64,000 nucleotides of DNA from Deltaproteobacteria bacterium. Its GTDB lineage: Bacteria; BMS3Abin14. Where the stretch lies: contig JAADHJ010000028.1 of NCBI GenBank assembly GCA_013151915.1, positions 1-64,000 on the forward strand, in the 5' to 3' direction. How positions within the stretch are numbered: position 1 is the stretch's first letter; every line of letters starts with the position of its first letter. Below the pieces are notes generated by a model, which saw only the letters and a list, made by a program, of their open reading frames with translations, was not told the origin of the DNA and did not search any database. Positions 7,827-16,209 of this stretch are shown in pieces. The position numbers and the translations under genes are program-made.

Positions 7827-8567
7827 CTACATGTACATTCCACCGTTGACGTGAAGCACCTGCCCGGTAACGTAGGATGCCTGATCGGAGAGGAGAAACC
7901 GTACACAGGCGGCCACATCTTCAGGCATGCCCAGACGCTGCGATGGAATGCGCGCAACTAGTTCCTGACGGGCCTTCTCGGGCAGTTCATCCGTCATGGC
8001 GGTCTGGATGAACCCCGGGGCAACGGCATTGACCGTAATATTCCGGGCAGCTACCTCCCGGGCGAGGGACCTGGTAAACCCCATAACTCCAGCCTTGGAC
8101 GCGGCGTAGTTGGTCTGACCGGCGTTTCCCATGGCCCCGACGACGGAGGAGATGTTCACTATCCTTCCGAACTTCCGCTTCATCATGAGGCGGACGACCA
8201 TCCTGGAACACAGATAGGTACCCGTGAGGTTTACGTCCAGAACGGATCTCCACGCCGAATCATCCATGCGCATGAGAAGTCCGTCTCTCGTGATACCGGC
8301 GTTGTTCACAAGGTAATCCACCTTCCCAAAGCTGTCGGTGGATGATTTGACCATCTTTTCGACACTATCGGAATCGGATACATCCACCTCAACCGGCAGG
8401 GACCGCACCCCTTTACCCTCGACATCCGAAACCGTGCCCTTCGCGGCATCGAGGTTGATATCGGCGACGACAACATCAACTCCGGTGGAGGCGAGATCGA
8501 GAGCGATAGCCCGACCGATCCCCTGTCCTGCCCCGGTAACGATGGCGGTACGGTTACCAGACATCAT
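7827..8567 (-). CDS. fabG: 3-oxoacyl-ACP reductase (FabG)
   Basis: NADPH-dependent short-chain dehydrogenase of fatty acid synthesis, reducing 3-ketoacyl-ACP. The 246-residue product shows the cofactor motif TGAGQGIG (about 11-18), NNAGITRDGLL near 90, the catalytic Ser in INISSVVG, and YAASKAG with catalytic Tyr and Lys. The end, VTGQVLHVNGGMYM, is typical. The start is one of two adjacent ATGs (8567 or 8564) behind GAGGAGG; the first overlaps the fabD stop (ATGA). A much longer frame upstream is inside fabD and is not used. It is translationally coupled to fabD. Confidence 0.95.
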   Translation of the reverse strand: MMSGNRTAIVTGAGQGIGRAIALDLASTGVDVVVADINLDAAKGTVSDVEGKGVRSLPVEVDVSDSDSVEKMVKSSTDSFGKVDYLVNNAGITRDGLLMRMDDSAWRSVLDVNLTGTYLCSRMVVRLMMKRKFGRIVNISSVVGAMGNAGQTNYAASKAGVMGFTRSLAREVAARNITVNAVAPGFIQTAMTDELPEKARQELVARIPSQRLGMPEDVAACVRFLLSDQASYVTGQVLHVNGGMYM

Positions 8568-9508
8568 GATACCTCCTCGACAAGGGCTACGGCGGCATCC
8601 AACTCCTCCGGAATCCCGAAAGACTGAATACGAAGGCTTCCGTCGATTCTCTTCGCAAGCCCGCAGAGCACTTTCCCGGGACCCAGTTCCAGCACAACGC
8701 CGGCGCCCTCCGCGACAACATACCGCATGGAGTCCTCCCACAGCACAGGGGACGTGATCTGTCTGATTAGGGAAGGCGCTATTTGCGCGGCCGAATTCAG
8801 CGGTCGTGCCTCCGCGTTGTTTATCAGAACGGGATTTGGGCTGTCAATGGTAATGTCTTCCAGGACCTGGGCCATCCGGACCGCCGCCGGTTCCATGAGG
8901 CGGCAATGGAAGGGGGCGCTGACCGGCAACTCTACTGCTCTTCTGCCTCCCCGCTCCTTGAACAGCGCCATCGCAGCCTGAACCTTTTCCCGGTGTCCCG
9001 CGATGACGATCTGGCCGGGGGAATTAAAGTTGGCCGATGAAACCAACCCATTATCGTCGGTCATCTCGGCACATATGGCATCTATCTCCTCACGGCCCAT
9101 CCCCAGAAGCGCCGCCATGGAACCAACTCCTTCCCTGACAGCTTCCTGCATGGCTTTCCCCCTCTCCCGGACTGCCCTGAGGGTATCGGCCAGGGAAAAA
9201 CTTCCAGCCGCCACCAGGGCAGAATACTCTCCAAGGCTGTGCCCCGCAACCCATGATGGGGAAAGGCGAACCTGTGATTCCAGGGCACGGACCGCCGCGA
9301 TACTCACGGTCAGGATGGCAGGCTGTGTGTTTTCGGTCAGTTTCAGTTTTTCTTCCGGTCCCTCGAAGCAAAGTCGGCTCAGCGGGTACCGCAGGACATC
9401 GTCCGCTTCCTCGAAAACCTCTCTTGCCTTTGATGACCACTGGGAAATGGCCTTTCCCATACCCACAAACTGTGATCCCTGGCCCGGAAACACAAGTGCG
9501 AGCTTCAC
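8564..9508 (-). CDS. fabD: Malonyl-CoA:ACP transacylase (FabD)
   Basis: It loads malonyl groups from CoA to ACP. The 314-residue product begins LALVFPGQGSQ and holds the nucleophile in GHSLGEYSAL (Ser91). The active-site His is in FHCRLM (about 200), and QITSPVLWEDSM and LELGPGKVL are in their normal places. It starts with GTG overlapping the etfA stop (GTGA) and its own stop overlaps fabG, so etfA-fabD-fabG are tightly coupled in translation. Confidence 0.95.
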   Translation of the reverse strand: MKLALVFPGQGSQFVGMGKAISQWSSKAREVFEEADDVLRYPLSRLCFEGPEEKLKLTENTQPAILTVSIAAVRALESQVRLSPSWVAGHSLGEYSALVAAGSFSLADTLRAVRERGKAMQEAVREGVGSMAALLGMGREEIDAICAEMTDDNGLVSSANFNSPGQIVIAGHREKVQAAMALFKERGGRRAVELPVSAPFHCRLMEPAAVRMAQVLEDITIDSPNPVLINNAEARPLNSAAQIAPSLIRQITSPVLWEDSMRYVVAEGAGVVLELGPGKVLCGLAKRIDGSLRIQSFGIPEELDAAVALVEEVS

Positions 9509-10710
9509 GCTTCGCCTCTTAGTGCCTTGACCGCCCGGATGATCTCAGGAATGATCTCGAACAGGTCACCCACAAGGCCGTAGGTCGCCACGTCGAAGAT
9601 CGGGGCATCGGGATCCTTGTTGATGGCGATGATGATATCCGACGACTGCATCCCTGCAAGGTGCTGTACGGCCCCGGATATCCCGCAGGCGAAATAGATC
9701 GTCGGCTGAACGGTCTTACCGGTCTGGCCTACCTGGTGTGAATAGGATATCCATTCGGCATCCACCGCGGCACGGGACGCGCCGACGGCGCCGCCAAGGA
9801 CGAGAGCAAGCTCCTCTATGATACCGAACGCTTCACTCCCCCCTACTCCCCGTCCGCCCGAAACGATGATATCAGCTTCGGCCAGGTTCACGGTGTCCAT
9901 GACCTCATGGACCACCTCGATCACCTCAGCGCCCCGGTGGGTCTTTCCCCCGTCCATTCCCCTGATGACATGCAGTTCTCCCCGGCGATGGGGATCCCTG
10001 GTGGCGGGAGAGAGTACCTTATGCCTCACGGTGGCCATTTGCGGCCTGTGGTCTGGACAGATGATCGTCGCCATGATATTGCCGCCAAAGGCGGGTCTGG
10101 TCTGAAGGAGATCTCCGGTCTGGGGGTCAATGGCAAGAGCGGTGCAATCAGCGGTCAGACCGGTTTTCACCCTGGAGGCGACGGTGGGTATGAAGGAACG
10201 CCCCATGAAGGTAGCGCCGGCAAGGACGATGGAAGGCTTTCTCTCCAGTATCAGGTCGGAAAGGACGGAGGCGTACGGGCCATCGTTGGACGTGGCAAGG
10301 AGGGGATCGTCCACATATATGACCTCGTCCGCACCGTAATGGATCAGATCCCCGGCCGCATCTTCCATGCCGTGCCCCAGGACTACCGCCGAAAGGCTCT
10401 GCCCCGTATCATCGGCAAGCTTCCTTCCGGCGCCCAGAAGCTCCATGACCACGGACGACATTTTCCCCTGCCGGTGCTCGGCGAATACCCACACACCGCT
10501 GTAGGCATCCTTTTCAACCTCGGGGGCGGCCTTTCCGCTCTCCTCCTTGAAGATCGCCTCGACAGGGCATTCCTCGATACAAGCCAGGCAGATGGTGCAC
10601 TTTTCGTTAATCCATGCCTTGCCGTCCACCATATCGATGGCGGCGTAAGGACACGAATCAATACATATCTCACAACCGTTACACTTATCTTTGTTGACAA
10701 TGATTGCCAT
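9505..10710 (-). CDS. etfA: Electron transfer flavoprotein alpha subunit with N-terminal 2[4Fe-4S] ferredoxin domain
   Basis: A 401-residue fusion. Residues 1-60 are a bacterial ferredoxin domain with two cluster motifs, CNGCEICIDSCP and CTICLACIEECP. The rest is EtfA: an N-terminal alpha/beta lobe (about 70-255) and the C-terminal FAD domain with SGGRGVGG, SHQVGQTGKTV and YFACGISGAVQHLAGM. The EtfAB dimer passes electrons between an acyl-CoA dehydrogenase and another carrier. The added clusters suggest exchange with ferredoxin or a membrane quinone reductase; whether it bifurcates electrons cannot be told by eye. It lies downstream of the acyl-CoA dehydrogenase and etfB genes, and its stop overlaps fabD. 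A 245-bp repeat-filled gap separates it from etfB. Confidence 0.93.
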   Translation of the reverse strand: MAIIVNKDKCNGCEICIDSCPYAAIDMVDGKAWINEKCTICLACIEECPVEAIFKEESGKAAPEVEKDAYSGVWVFAEHRQGKMSSVVMELLGAGRKLADDTGQSLSAVVLGHGMEDAAGDLIHYGADEVIYVDDPLLATSNDGPYASVLSDLILERKPSIVLAGATFMGRSFIPTVASRVKTGLTADCTALAIDPQTGDLLQTRPAFGGNIMATIICPDHRPQMATVRHKVLSPATRDPHRRGELHVIRGMDGGKTHRGAEVIEVVHEVMDTVNLAEADIIVSGGRGVGGSEAFGIIEELALVLGGAVGASRAAVDAEWISYSHQVGQTGKTVQPTIYFACGISGAVQHLAGMQSSDIIIAINKDPDAPIFDVATYGLVGDLFEIIPEIIRAVKALRGEA

Positions 10711-10955
10711 TTATTCTTCCTTCGACCATTTATTACTCGTGAACTACAGGTTTAAAAACCAAGCCTTATCGCAGAGGGCCGCCCTTCGACAAGCTCAGGG
10801 CAGGCGGGGGGTGCCACTCTCAGGCGCTGCCGCAAAGGGACGCGAAATGAAACACCCAAACAGATATTAACAAAGATCCCGGATTTTCCTCTGCGGTTCT
10901 CCGCGGTATGCGCGGCCTGCCGGTGAGCTGCCTTCGCGAACTCTGCGTTAAAAAA
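10711..10955. repeat. etfB-etfA intergenic gap filled with degenerate repeats
   Basis: It contains the 'gcccttcgacaagctcagggcagg' block (10781-10804), a 'ggcgctgccgcaaagg' block and 'cctctgcggttctccgcgg' (10890-10908), all of kinds seen at 4.2 kb and at the left edge. No gene found. EtfA and EtfB form one complex, so a gap this long between them is unusual. Confidence 0.55.
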
Positions 10956-11741
10956 TTAGATGATTTTCTGTTCCCGAAGCCTCGCAGCCAGCCTGGTCGC
11001 CAGGTCTTCAGGTTCACCTTCCCACTTCTCCCCTGCACGTTTGAGGTCGGGGGAAAAGATCTTGACTACCCGGGTGGGTGAACCGTCCAGTCCCAGAAAA
11101 GCGTCATCAACCTCAAGATCGGGCCTCGCCAGGGTGACGATCCCGCATTTCCGCGCCCTCATCTTTCCCTTGAGTGAAGGAAGCCTCGGTTCATTAATCT
11201 CCTTGACCACGGTGATCAGGGCTGGAAGCCTCATGCGCACTACCTCATACCCCTCCTCGAACATACGTTCCACCACTATCTCGTCGTTTTCCAGGGACCT
11301 GATCTTCCTTACGAAGGCCACAAACGGTATGTCGAGCTGATCGGCCAGGGATGGACCCACCTGGGCGGTGTCCCCATCTATGGCCTGCTTCCCGCAGATG
11401 ATCAGGTCCGGCTGACCTGTCTTACGGACGGCCGCGGCCAGGGTATAGGCCGTAACCCATGTATCCGAACCGGCGAAAGCCCTGTCGCTGACCAGATAGG
11501 CCTCGTCGGCGCCCAGGGAAACAGCCTCGCGGAGAGCGGAGTCAGCCTGCGGGGGACCCATGGTCATGATCTTCACCGTCCCTCCGTGGGCCTCCTTTAA
11601 ACGAACCGCCTCCTCGATGGCGTAAAGATCAAAGGGGTTGATAATGCTCTCTACACCCTCCCTGACGAGGGTGTTGGTCTCAGGATTGATCCTGACCTTC
11701 GTTGTGTCGGGAACCTGTTTGATGCAGACTATTATTTCCAT
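10956..11741 (-). CDS. etfB: Electron transfer flavoprotein beta subunit
   Basis: A 261-residue beta subunit partnering the EtfA encoded downstream. It begins MEIIVCIKQVPDTTKV and shows INPFDLYAIEEAVRL, MGPPQADSALREAVSLGADEA and the nucleotide-binding loop CGKQAIDGDTAQVGPSLADQL, followed by the RLPALITVVKEINEPR segment that contacts the FAD domain. Length and motif order are normal. It lies 80 bp downstream of the acyl-CoA dehydrogenase gene; the spacer holds a hairpin repeat of the second family. Confidence 0.93.
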   Translation of the reverse strand: MEIIVCIKQVPDTTKVRINPETNTLVREGVESIINPFDLYAIEEAVRLKEAHGGTVKIMTMGPPQADSALREAVSLGADEAYLVSDRAFAGSDTWVTAYTLAAAVRKTGQPDLIICGKQAIDGDTAQVGPSLADQLDIPFVAFVRKIRSLENDEIVVERMFEEGYEVVRMRLPALITVVKEINEPRLPSLKGKMRARKCGIVTLARPDLEVDDAFLGLDGSPTRVVKIFSPDLKRAGEKWEGEPEDLATRLAARLREQKII

Positions 11742-11770
11742 TCAAACCCCTGATTTATTGCCGAAAAGAA

Positions 11771-11815
11771 GATGGACTCGCAAAAAATCCATCAAGCAGG
11801 ATGTGCGCGGAGGGG
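11771..11815 (+). repeat. Second-family hairpin repeat (gatggac...tccatca / aggatgtgcgcgg)
   Basis: The plus strand reads gatggactcgcaaaaaatccatcaag then caggatgtgcgcgg. It matches the minus strand of 16111-16172. The first part pairs as a hairpin (GATGGA/TCCATC) like HP1 of the five-hairpin element. The second hairpin is complete only in the 16.1 kb copy. Confidence 0.65.
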
Positions 11816-11821
11816 AAGCCG

Positions 11822-12982
11822 TCAGTTCGTTTTCTGCGCATATTCCTTGATCAACGCGGCCCCGATGACGTTGCGCTGGATCTGGTTGGTGCCCTCGTAG
11901 ATCTGCAGGATCTTCGCGTCCCTCATCATCTTCTCAACGGGATATTCCTTCATGTAGCCGTATCCGCCCAGAACCTGCACGGCGTCGGTGGTAACCTGCA
12001 TGGCGACATCGGCACCGAACACCTTTGTCATGGCGGAGACTTTGGAAATATCCTTGGCACCGCTCCCTATATACCGTGCCACCGCGTAGGTCAAGGCCCT
12101 TGCCGCCTCGGTCTTGGTGGCCATATCTGCCAGCATGTGCTGAACCGCCTGAAATGAGATGATCGGCCTGTCGAACTGATACCTTTCCCTGGCATAGTTA
12201 ACCGCAACATCCAGGGCGCCCTGGGCAACACCCACCCCCTGGGCGGCGATGCCCGGCCTGGACATGTCAAGGGTCTTCATGGCCACCATGAAGCCCATCC
12301 CTACCCTGGAAACCAGGTTCTCGGCGGGAATCCGGCAGTTCTCAAAGATAAGTTCCCTTGTGGCCGATGCCCTGATCCCCATCTTGTTTTCCTTCTTGCC
12401 GAAGGAAAACCCTTCCATGCCCTTTTCCACGATCAAGGCGGATGCTCCACGGGCGCCCCTTTTCCTGTCCGTGATGGCGATTATCGTGTAGGTATCGGCC
12501 TCCCCGCCGTTGGTGATCCACTGTTTGGTCCCGTTGAGAATATACGAATCGCCATCCCGAACCGCGGTGGTCTGTATCCCTCCGGCATCGCTTCCGGCAT
12601 TGGCTTCCGTCAGTCCGAAGGCCGCGAGTTTCTCGCCCGAAGCAATGTCGGGGAGATACTTCTGTTTCTGCTCCTCGCTGCCGAACAGCAGGATTGGAAA
12701 GGACCCCAGTCCGGAAGCTGCATAACTCACCGCCACCCCGAGGCACGCTCTGCTGAGTTCCTCCACCGCCAGAGATGTCTCAAAAACGCCGCACCCCAAC
12801 CCTCCATACTCCTCCGGAATCCCAATCCCGAAGAGGTCGGACTGGGCGCAGACCTTCATGATATCCCAGGGAAATTCCCCCGTCTCATCCAGTTCCGCGC
12901 GAACCGGCACTATCTTCTCCTGGGCAATCTGCCGCGCGATATCCTGGATAGCCAGCTGATCCTCCGACAAGAAATAGTCCAT
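11822..12982 (-). CDS. Acyl-CoA dehydrogenase
   Basis: FAD-dependent oxidation of acyl-CoA to enoyl-CoA (or the reverse), 386 residues. Conserved features: FGLTEANAGSDAGG near 130 (FAD and substrate binding), NGTKQWITNGG, FDRPIISFQAVQHMLADM in the C-terminal helical domain, and the catalytic Glu in QIYEGTNQIQRNVIG near the end. The ATG at 12982 has GGAGGAAGAG before it; an ATG four codons earlier contains that site. Chain-length specificity cannot be read. It lies between fabH and etfB/etfA inside the fatty acid synthesis cluster, which implies electron flow to the linked ETF. A role as reductase in synthesis is a possibility only. Confidence 0.92.
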   Translation of the reverse strand: MDYFLSEDQLAIQDIARQIAQEKIVPVRAELDETGEFPWDIMKVCAQSDLFGIGIPEEYGGLGCGVFETSLAVEELSRACLGVAVSYAASGLGSFPILLFGSEEQKQKYLPDIASGEKLAAFGLTEANAGSDAGGIQTTAVRDGDSYILNGTKQWITNGGEADTYTIIAITDRKRGARGASALIVEKGMEGFSFGKKENKMGIRASATRELIFENCRIPAENLVSRVGMGFMVAMKTLDMSRPGIAAQGVGVAQGALDVAVNYARERYQFDRPIISFQAVQHMLADMATKTEAARALTYAVARYIGSGAKDISKVSAMTKVFGADVAMQVTTDAVQVLGGYGYMKEYPVEKMMRDAKILQIYEGTNQIQRNVIGAALIKEYAQKTN

Positions 12983-13037
12983 CTCTTCCTCCATCCAAAG
13001 GCCCTTCAGCTAAAGGGCAGCAGTAAAGTTATCAGTA

Positions 13038-14018
13038 CTACCAGCTCACCAGAGCGGCTCCCCAGGTCAGCCCCCCCCCGAAAGCCTCGAGCAGCACCAT
13101 ATCACCTGGGTTGATCCTGCCACTACGCACTGCCTCATCCAACGCCAGGGGAACCGAAGCAGCCGAAGTGTTTCCATGCCGGTCCACGGTGACGATCACC
13201 CTTTCCATGGGGAGCTTCAGTTTTCTCGCCGTGGCTTTGATGATCCTGAGATTGGCCTGATGAGGCACGAGGAAATTGATATCCTCCTCCTTCAGACCGT
13301 TAACTTCAAGCACCTCATCAACCAGTTCGCTGAGTTTCTCCACGGCGATCCGGAAGACCACATTTCCTCTCATCTTTACGGTATTCAGCCTTTTGGCTAT
13401 GGCCTCCTCGTTAACCGGCATCCTGGATCCGCCCGCGGGCGCAATGAGCAGATCGGACATGGATCCGTCGTTGTAAAGATGGGTAGAGACGATTCCCCTA
13501 TCCCCATCCTCTGACGGCACAAGCACCACGGCCCCTGCCCCATCCCCGAAGAGGACGCAGGTATTCCTGTCCTCATAATCGATGAAGCGGGAGAGCACCT
13601 CGGAAGCGATGACGAGAATCTTTCCGTATTTTCCTGTTTTAATGAACTGATCGCCCACCGTCAGCGCATAAATGAACCCGGTGCAGGCCGCCTCAAGGTC
13701 GAAAGCCGCCGCCTTCGTAGCCTTGAGGTTCCGCTGGACCAGGCCGGCCGTGGATGGAAACATGTAATCCGGCGTGAGCGTAGCGACAATGATAAGGTCC
13801 AGATCTCCGGCCTCGATCCCGGCCGCTTTCAGGGCGCTTTTTGCAGCCTCGGTGGCCAGGTCTGAGCTGGCCTGGTCGGGAGCCGCAATCCTTCGTTCCC
13901 TGATTCCCGTCCGTGACGTGATCCATTCGTCGCTGGTATCCACCATCCCCACCAGATCGGCATTGGTCAGTATTCGCTCAGGGAGGTAGGACCCCGTTCC
14001 CGCTATGAAAGATCTCAT
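13038..14018 (-). CDS. fabH: Beta-ketoacyl-ACP synthase III (FabH)
   Basis: It starts fatty acid synthesis by condensing acetyl-CoA (or a branched primer) with malonyl-ACP. The 326-residue product has Cys112 in EAACTGFIYAL, a His in VPHQANLRI and an Asn in HGNTSAASVPLAL, the Cys-His-Asn triad. The ATG at 14018 (MRSFIAGTGSYLPE) puts the Cys at its usual place. The frame continues upstream to 14117 through hairpin repeat E, but those residues are not FabH-like. It lies downstream of plsX, upstream of the acyl-CoA dehydrogenase gene. Confidence 0.95.
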   Translation of the reverse strand: MRSFIAGTGSYLPERILTNADLVGMVDTSDEWITSRTGIRERRIAAPDQASSDLATEAAKSALKAAGIEAGDLDLIIVATLTPDYMFPSTAGLVQRNLKATKAAAFDLEAACTGFIYALTVGDQFIKTGKYGKILVIASEVLSRFIDYEDRNTCVLFGDGAGAVVLVPSEDGDRGIVSTHLYNDGSMSDLLIAPAGGSRMPVNEEAIAKRLNTVKMRGNVVFRIAVEKLSELVDEVLEVNGLKEEDINFLVPHQANLRIIKATARKLKLPMERVIVTVDRHGNTSAASVPLALDEAVRSGRINPGDMVLLEAFGGGLTWGAALVSW

Positions 14019-14069
14019 TGCGAACACCTTTGCCGGAGGTTGTTGCCCTGCAGACGGCGTGTCTAAAGT

Positions 14070-14116
14070 TGACAGGGTCGTAAAAAGTCCTTCAATGACT
14101 TTTTGCGAGGTCATCA
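14070..14116 (-). repeat. Five-hairpin element, short copy E
   Basis: TTGACAGGGTCGTAAAAAG is followed directly by the second half of HP1 (ATGACTTTTTGCGAGGTCATCA). Internal hairpins HP2-HP4 are absent, as in copies K and B. It lies between plsX and fabH. Confidence 0.8.
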
Positions 14117-14133
14117 ATGCTGGTCAGGACGGT

Positions 14134-15258
14134 CTACTTCTTTGGCCGCATCCTGTCGGTCTTTTCCTTAACTTCTTTCAGGTTAATATCTATCTTTTTG
14201 TCTTTAAGCCTTTCGATAACCTGATGGACTTTGACACCCATGGTCTGTCTAAGATCGGTGAGGTCCACACTTGATTCGACCTCCTCCTTCACCTGGCGAT
14301 CGATCCTCGTTCGAGCGAACTTGTCAGCCATTCGGATGGCATTCTTTATTGCTGTGGGACTCGATCGCCCGTGGGAAATAACACCTATACCGTTTATACC
14401 CATGAGAAGCGCCCCACCAATCTCGGAATAATGGAAGCGACGTCTGAACCTTTTCAGGGCCGGACGCATGAAAATGTACCCGAAACGCCCCAGGACAGAG
14501 GATTTGATCTCATCTTTAAGCGCCATGGCAAGGATCTTGGCGACCCCCTCTCCTGTCTTCAGGGCCACGTTTCCGACAAAACCATCGCACACGATCACAT
14601 CCGCCACATCCCCTGAAAAGATGTCCCCTCCCTCGATATTTCCGATAAAGTTAAGGGAGCTTTTCTTCAGCATATGGTATGCGCCTCGAACAGTCTCATT
14701 TCCCTTGCCGGCTTCCTGGCCTATGCTGAGCAGCCCGACCCTCGGCGCGGATAGGTTCAGGACCGACCTGGCAAGGGCATTGCCCATGAAAGCGAACTGG
14801 ACAAGGTTGTGGGGTTTGCTGTCCACGTTGGCCCCGGAATCCACCATTATCACCCTGTTGTTGCGGGTTGGGAGTATGGATCCGATGCATGGCCTGTCTA
14901 CATTCGGCAGCAGCCCAATGGTATACAGCCCTGAGAGCATGGCCGCTCCTGAGTTTCCGGCGGACAGGGCAACGCTGGCCTCTCCCGTCTTGACCAGGTC
15001 AAAGGTTCGCTGAATGGAAGAGTCCCGTTTTTTCGCCAGGCCCTTCCGCGGAGCCTCATCCATCCCAACGACCTCGGATGCATGCTTGACCATAACACGT
15101 CCATCAGGAAGGTTCATGCGATCCAGCTGAGGCTCAATAATTTCCCTATCGCCGACAAGGATAATCCGGCAATCAAACTCGCGCACCGCCAACGCGGCGC
15201 CCTCTATGACGGCCTGGGGAGCATTGTCCCCGCCCATGGCATCGACAGCGATCTTCAC
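14134..15258 (-). CDS. plsX: Phosphate acyltransferase PlsX
   Basis: Makes acyl-phosphate from acyl-ACP for glycerolipid synthesis; a peripheral membrane enzyme. The 374-residue product starts MKIAVDAMGGDNAP, the family hallmark, and has SAGNSGAAMLSGLYTIG, VDSGANVDSKPHNLVQFAFMG and VCDGFVGNVALKTGEGVAK. The C-terminal tail (Lys/Arg-rich after about 340) is a little longer than usual. It sits 27 bp after rpmF in the conserved yceD-rpmF-plsX-fabH order. Confidence 0.95.
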   Translation of the reverse strand: MKIAVDAMGGDNAPQAVIEGAALAVREFDCRIILVGDREIIEPQLDRMNLPDGRVMVKHASEVVGMDEAPRKGLAKKRDSSIQRTFDLVKTGEASVALSAGNSGAAMLSGLYTIGLLPNVDRPCIGSILPTRNNRVIMVDSGANVDSKPHNLVQFAFMGNALARSVLNLSAPRVGLLSIGQEAGKGNETVRGAYHMLKKSSLNFIGNIEGGDIFSGDVADVIVCDGFVGNVALKTGEGVAKILAMALKDEIKSSVLGRFGYIFMRPALKRFRRRFHYSEIGGALLMGINGIGVISHGRSSPTAIKNAIRMADKFARTRIDRQVKEEVESSVDLTDLRQTMGVKVHQVIERLKDKKIDINLKEVKEKTDRMRPKK

Positions 15259-15285
15259 GGTAGTTCTCTCAGCCCAAGGTTGCCC

Positions 15286-15468
15286 TTAAACCTCTTCCAC
15301 CTCAAAAACTTTGCGCCCTCGATAGAACCCGCAATGGGGACAAACCCTGTGGGGCATCTTTGGTTCGCCGCATCTGTCGCATTTGCTGCTCATGGGCGGC
15401 TTCAGGGAATCATGGGACCTTCGCTCCCGGGTCTTCGCCCTGGCGGTCTTTTGTTTCGGTACAGGCAT
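15286..15468 (-). CDS. rpmF: 50S ribosomal protein L32
   Basis: A 60-residue ribosomal protein beginning MPVPKQKTARAKTRERRSHD, with two CxxC pairs (CDRC and CPHC) forming a zinc ribbon. Position between yceD and plsX is conserved in many bacteria. Start and length are as expected. Confidence 0.95.
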   Translation of the reverse strand: MPVPKQKTARAKTRERRSHDSLKPPMSSKCDRCGEPKMPHRVCPHCGFYRGRKVFEVEEV

Positions 15469-15482
15469 GATATTCTCCTTAA

Positions 15483-15540
15483 AAATCTTCGATTTGGGCG
15501 CCCCAAATGGGTGCGTTGATGACTTTATGTGAAGTCATCA
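15483..15540 (-). repeat. Five-hairpin element, partial copy F (HP3-HP2-HP1)
   Basis: On the plus strand: aaatcttcgattt (HP3), gggcgccccaaatgggtgcg (HP2), tgatgactttatgtgaagtcatca (HP1). HP4 and HP5 are missing. Its end supplies the TGA stop of the yceD gene (15538-15540). It lies between yceD and rpmF. Confidence 0.82.
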
Positions 15541-16056
15541 ATTTTTATTCTGTTTCAGTGCCCGAAGGGCTTTCCACCTCGGGTCGATTCTCTCCTCCCG
15601 GCAGGAGCATTTCCCCTCGGTCCTGTTCAGTCCGCAAAGGGGACATAGCCCCCCGCATTCCTCCGAGCAGAGGGGCTTCATGGGCAGGGCAAGGCTCAAC
15701 TGCTCAGCGAGAAGATGGGCTAGATCGAGGGCGTCGCCCTGGAAAAACTCCACATCAAGATCGTCGGCGCCCAATTCCAGTTCCTCTCCCTCAGGGACAA
15801 GGGACAAGGATCGCAGGTTGAGAGAAAATTTCTCCCGGACCTCGTGGAGGTACCTTTTTAAACAACGTGAACAATCCTGGAAAACGTACCCGTGAACCAC
15901 ACCCCTGACCAGGATCTGTGGTCCAAGCCGGTCAATCCTGAAGGAGCCGACAACCGGACCATTAACATTGAAAGGCGTGACCTCTGACGAGTCCGGAGCC
16001 AACTCCACATCAACGTTAAGCCCCTCAGGGGGGATCCCATCCAGTTTCAGAATCAC
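15538..16056 (-). CDS. yceD: DUF177 / YceD-family protein
   Basis: A 172-residue protein of the DUF177 family that almost always precedes rpmF; it has been connected with large-subunit rRNA maturation, but its biochemistry is unclear. Seen here: VRGVVHGYVFQDCSRCLKRY (first Cys pair), an acidic middle (EGEELELGADDLDVEF), then CSEECGGLCPLCG with a second Cys cluster. The GTG at 16056 is chosen because AGGGGGTG lies just upstream; a frame to 16122 runs into repeat DNA. The stop codon is supplied by hairpin repeat F. Confidence 0.88.
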   Translation of the reverse strand: MILKLDGIPPEGLNVDVELAPDSSEVTPFNVNGPVVGSFRIDRLGPQILVRGVVHGYVFQDCSRCLKRYLHEVREKFSLNLRSLSLVPEGEELELGADDLDVEFFQGDALDLAHLLAEQLSLALPMKPLCSEECGGLCPLCGLNRTEGKCSCREERIDPRWKALRALKQNKN

Positions 16057-16110
16057 AAAACACCCCCTGTCAGGTGACAACCTCGTAAAAAGTCTCTTCC
16101 AGGTTCCACC

Positions 16111-16172
16111 CCCAGGATGCACGCTCCGCGCACATCCTACTTGATGGACTTTATTGCAGGTCCATCAAGTAG
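16111..16172 (-). repeat. Second-family two-hairpin repeat in the yceD leader
   Basis: On the minus strand: TTGATGGACCTGCAATAAAG then TCCATCAA forms one hairpin, and AGGATGTGCGCG then GAGCGTGCATCCT forms a second. A shorter copy is at 11771-11815. It lies just downstream of the predicted yceD promoter, so it should form part of the untranslated leader. Confidence 0.65.
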
Positions 16173-16180
16173 AACTGGAA

Positions 16181-16209
16181 TAAATACAGGATGAAACCAC
16201 CTTTGTCAA
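16181..16209 (-). promoter_or_regulatory. Predicted sigma-70 promoter for yceD-rpmF-plsX-fab cluster
   Basis: On the minus strand, a perfect -35 TTGACA (16204-16209), a 17-bp spacer and a weaker -10 TATTTA (16181-16186). The start point would be near 16174, giving a leader of about 118 nt that contains the two-hairpin repeat. Confidence 0.55.

Noticed and set aside
14019-14117. N-terminal extension of FabH from 14117
   Set aside because: The extra residues are hairpin repeat E read through. The 14018 start puts the catalytic Cys at its known place.
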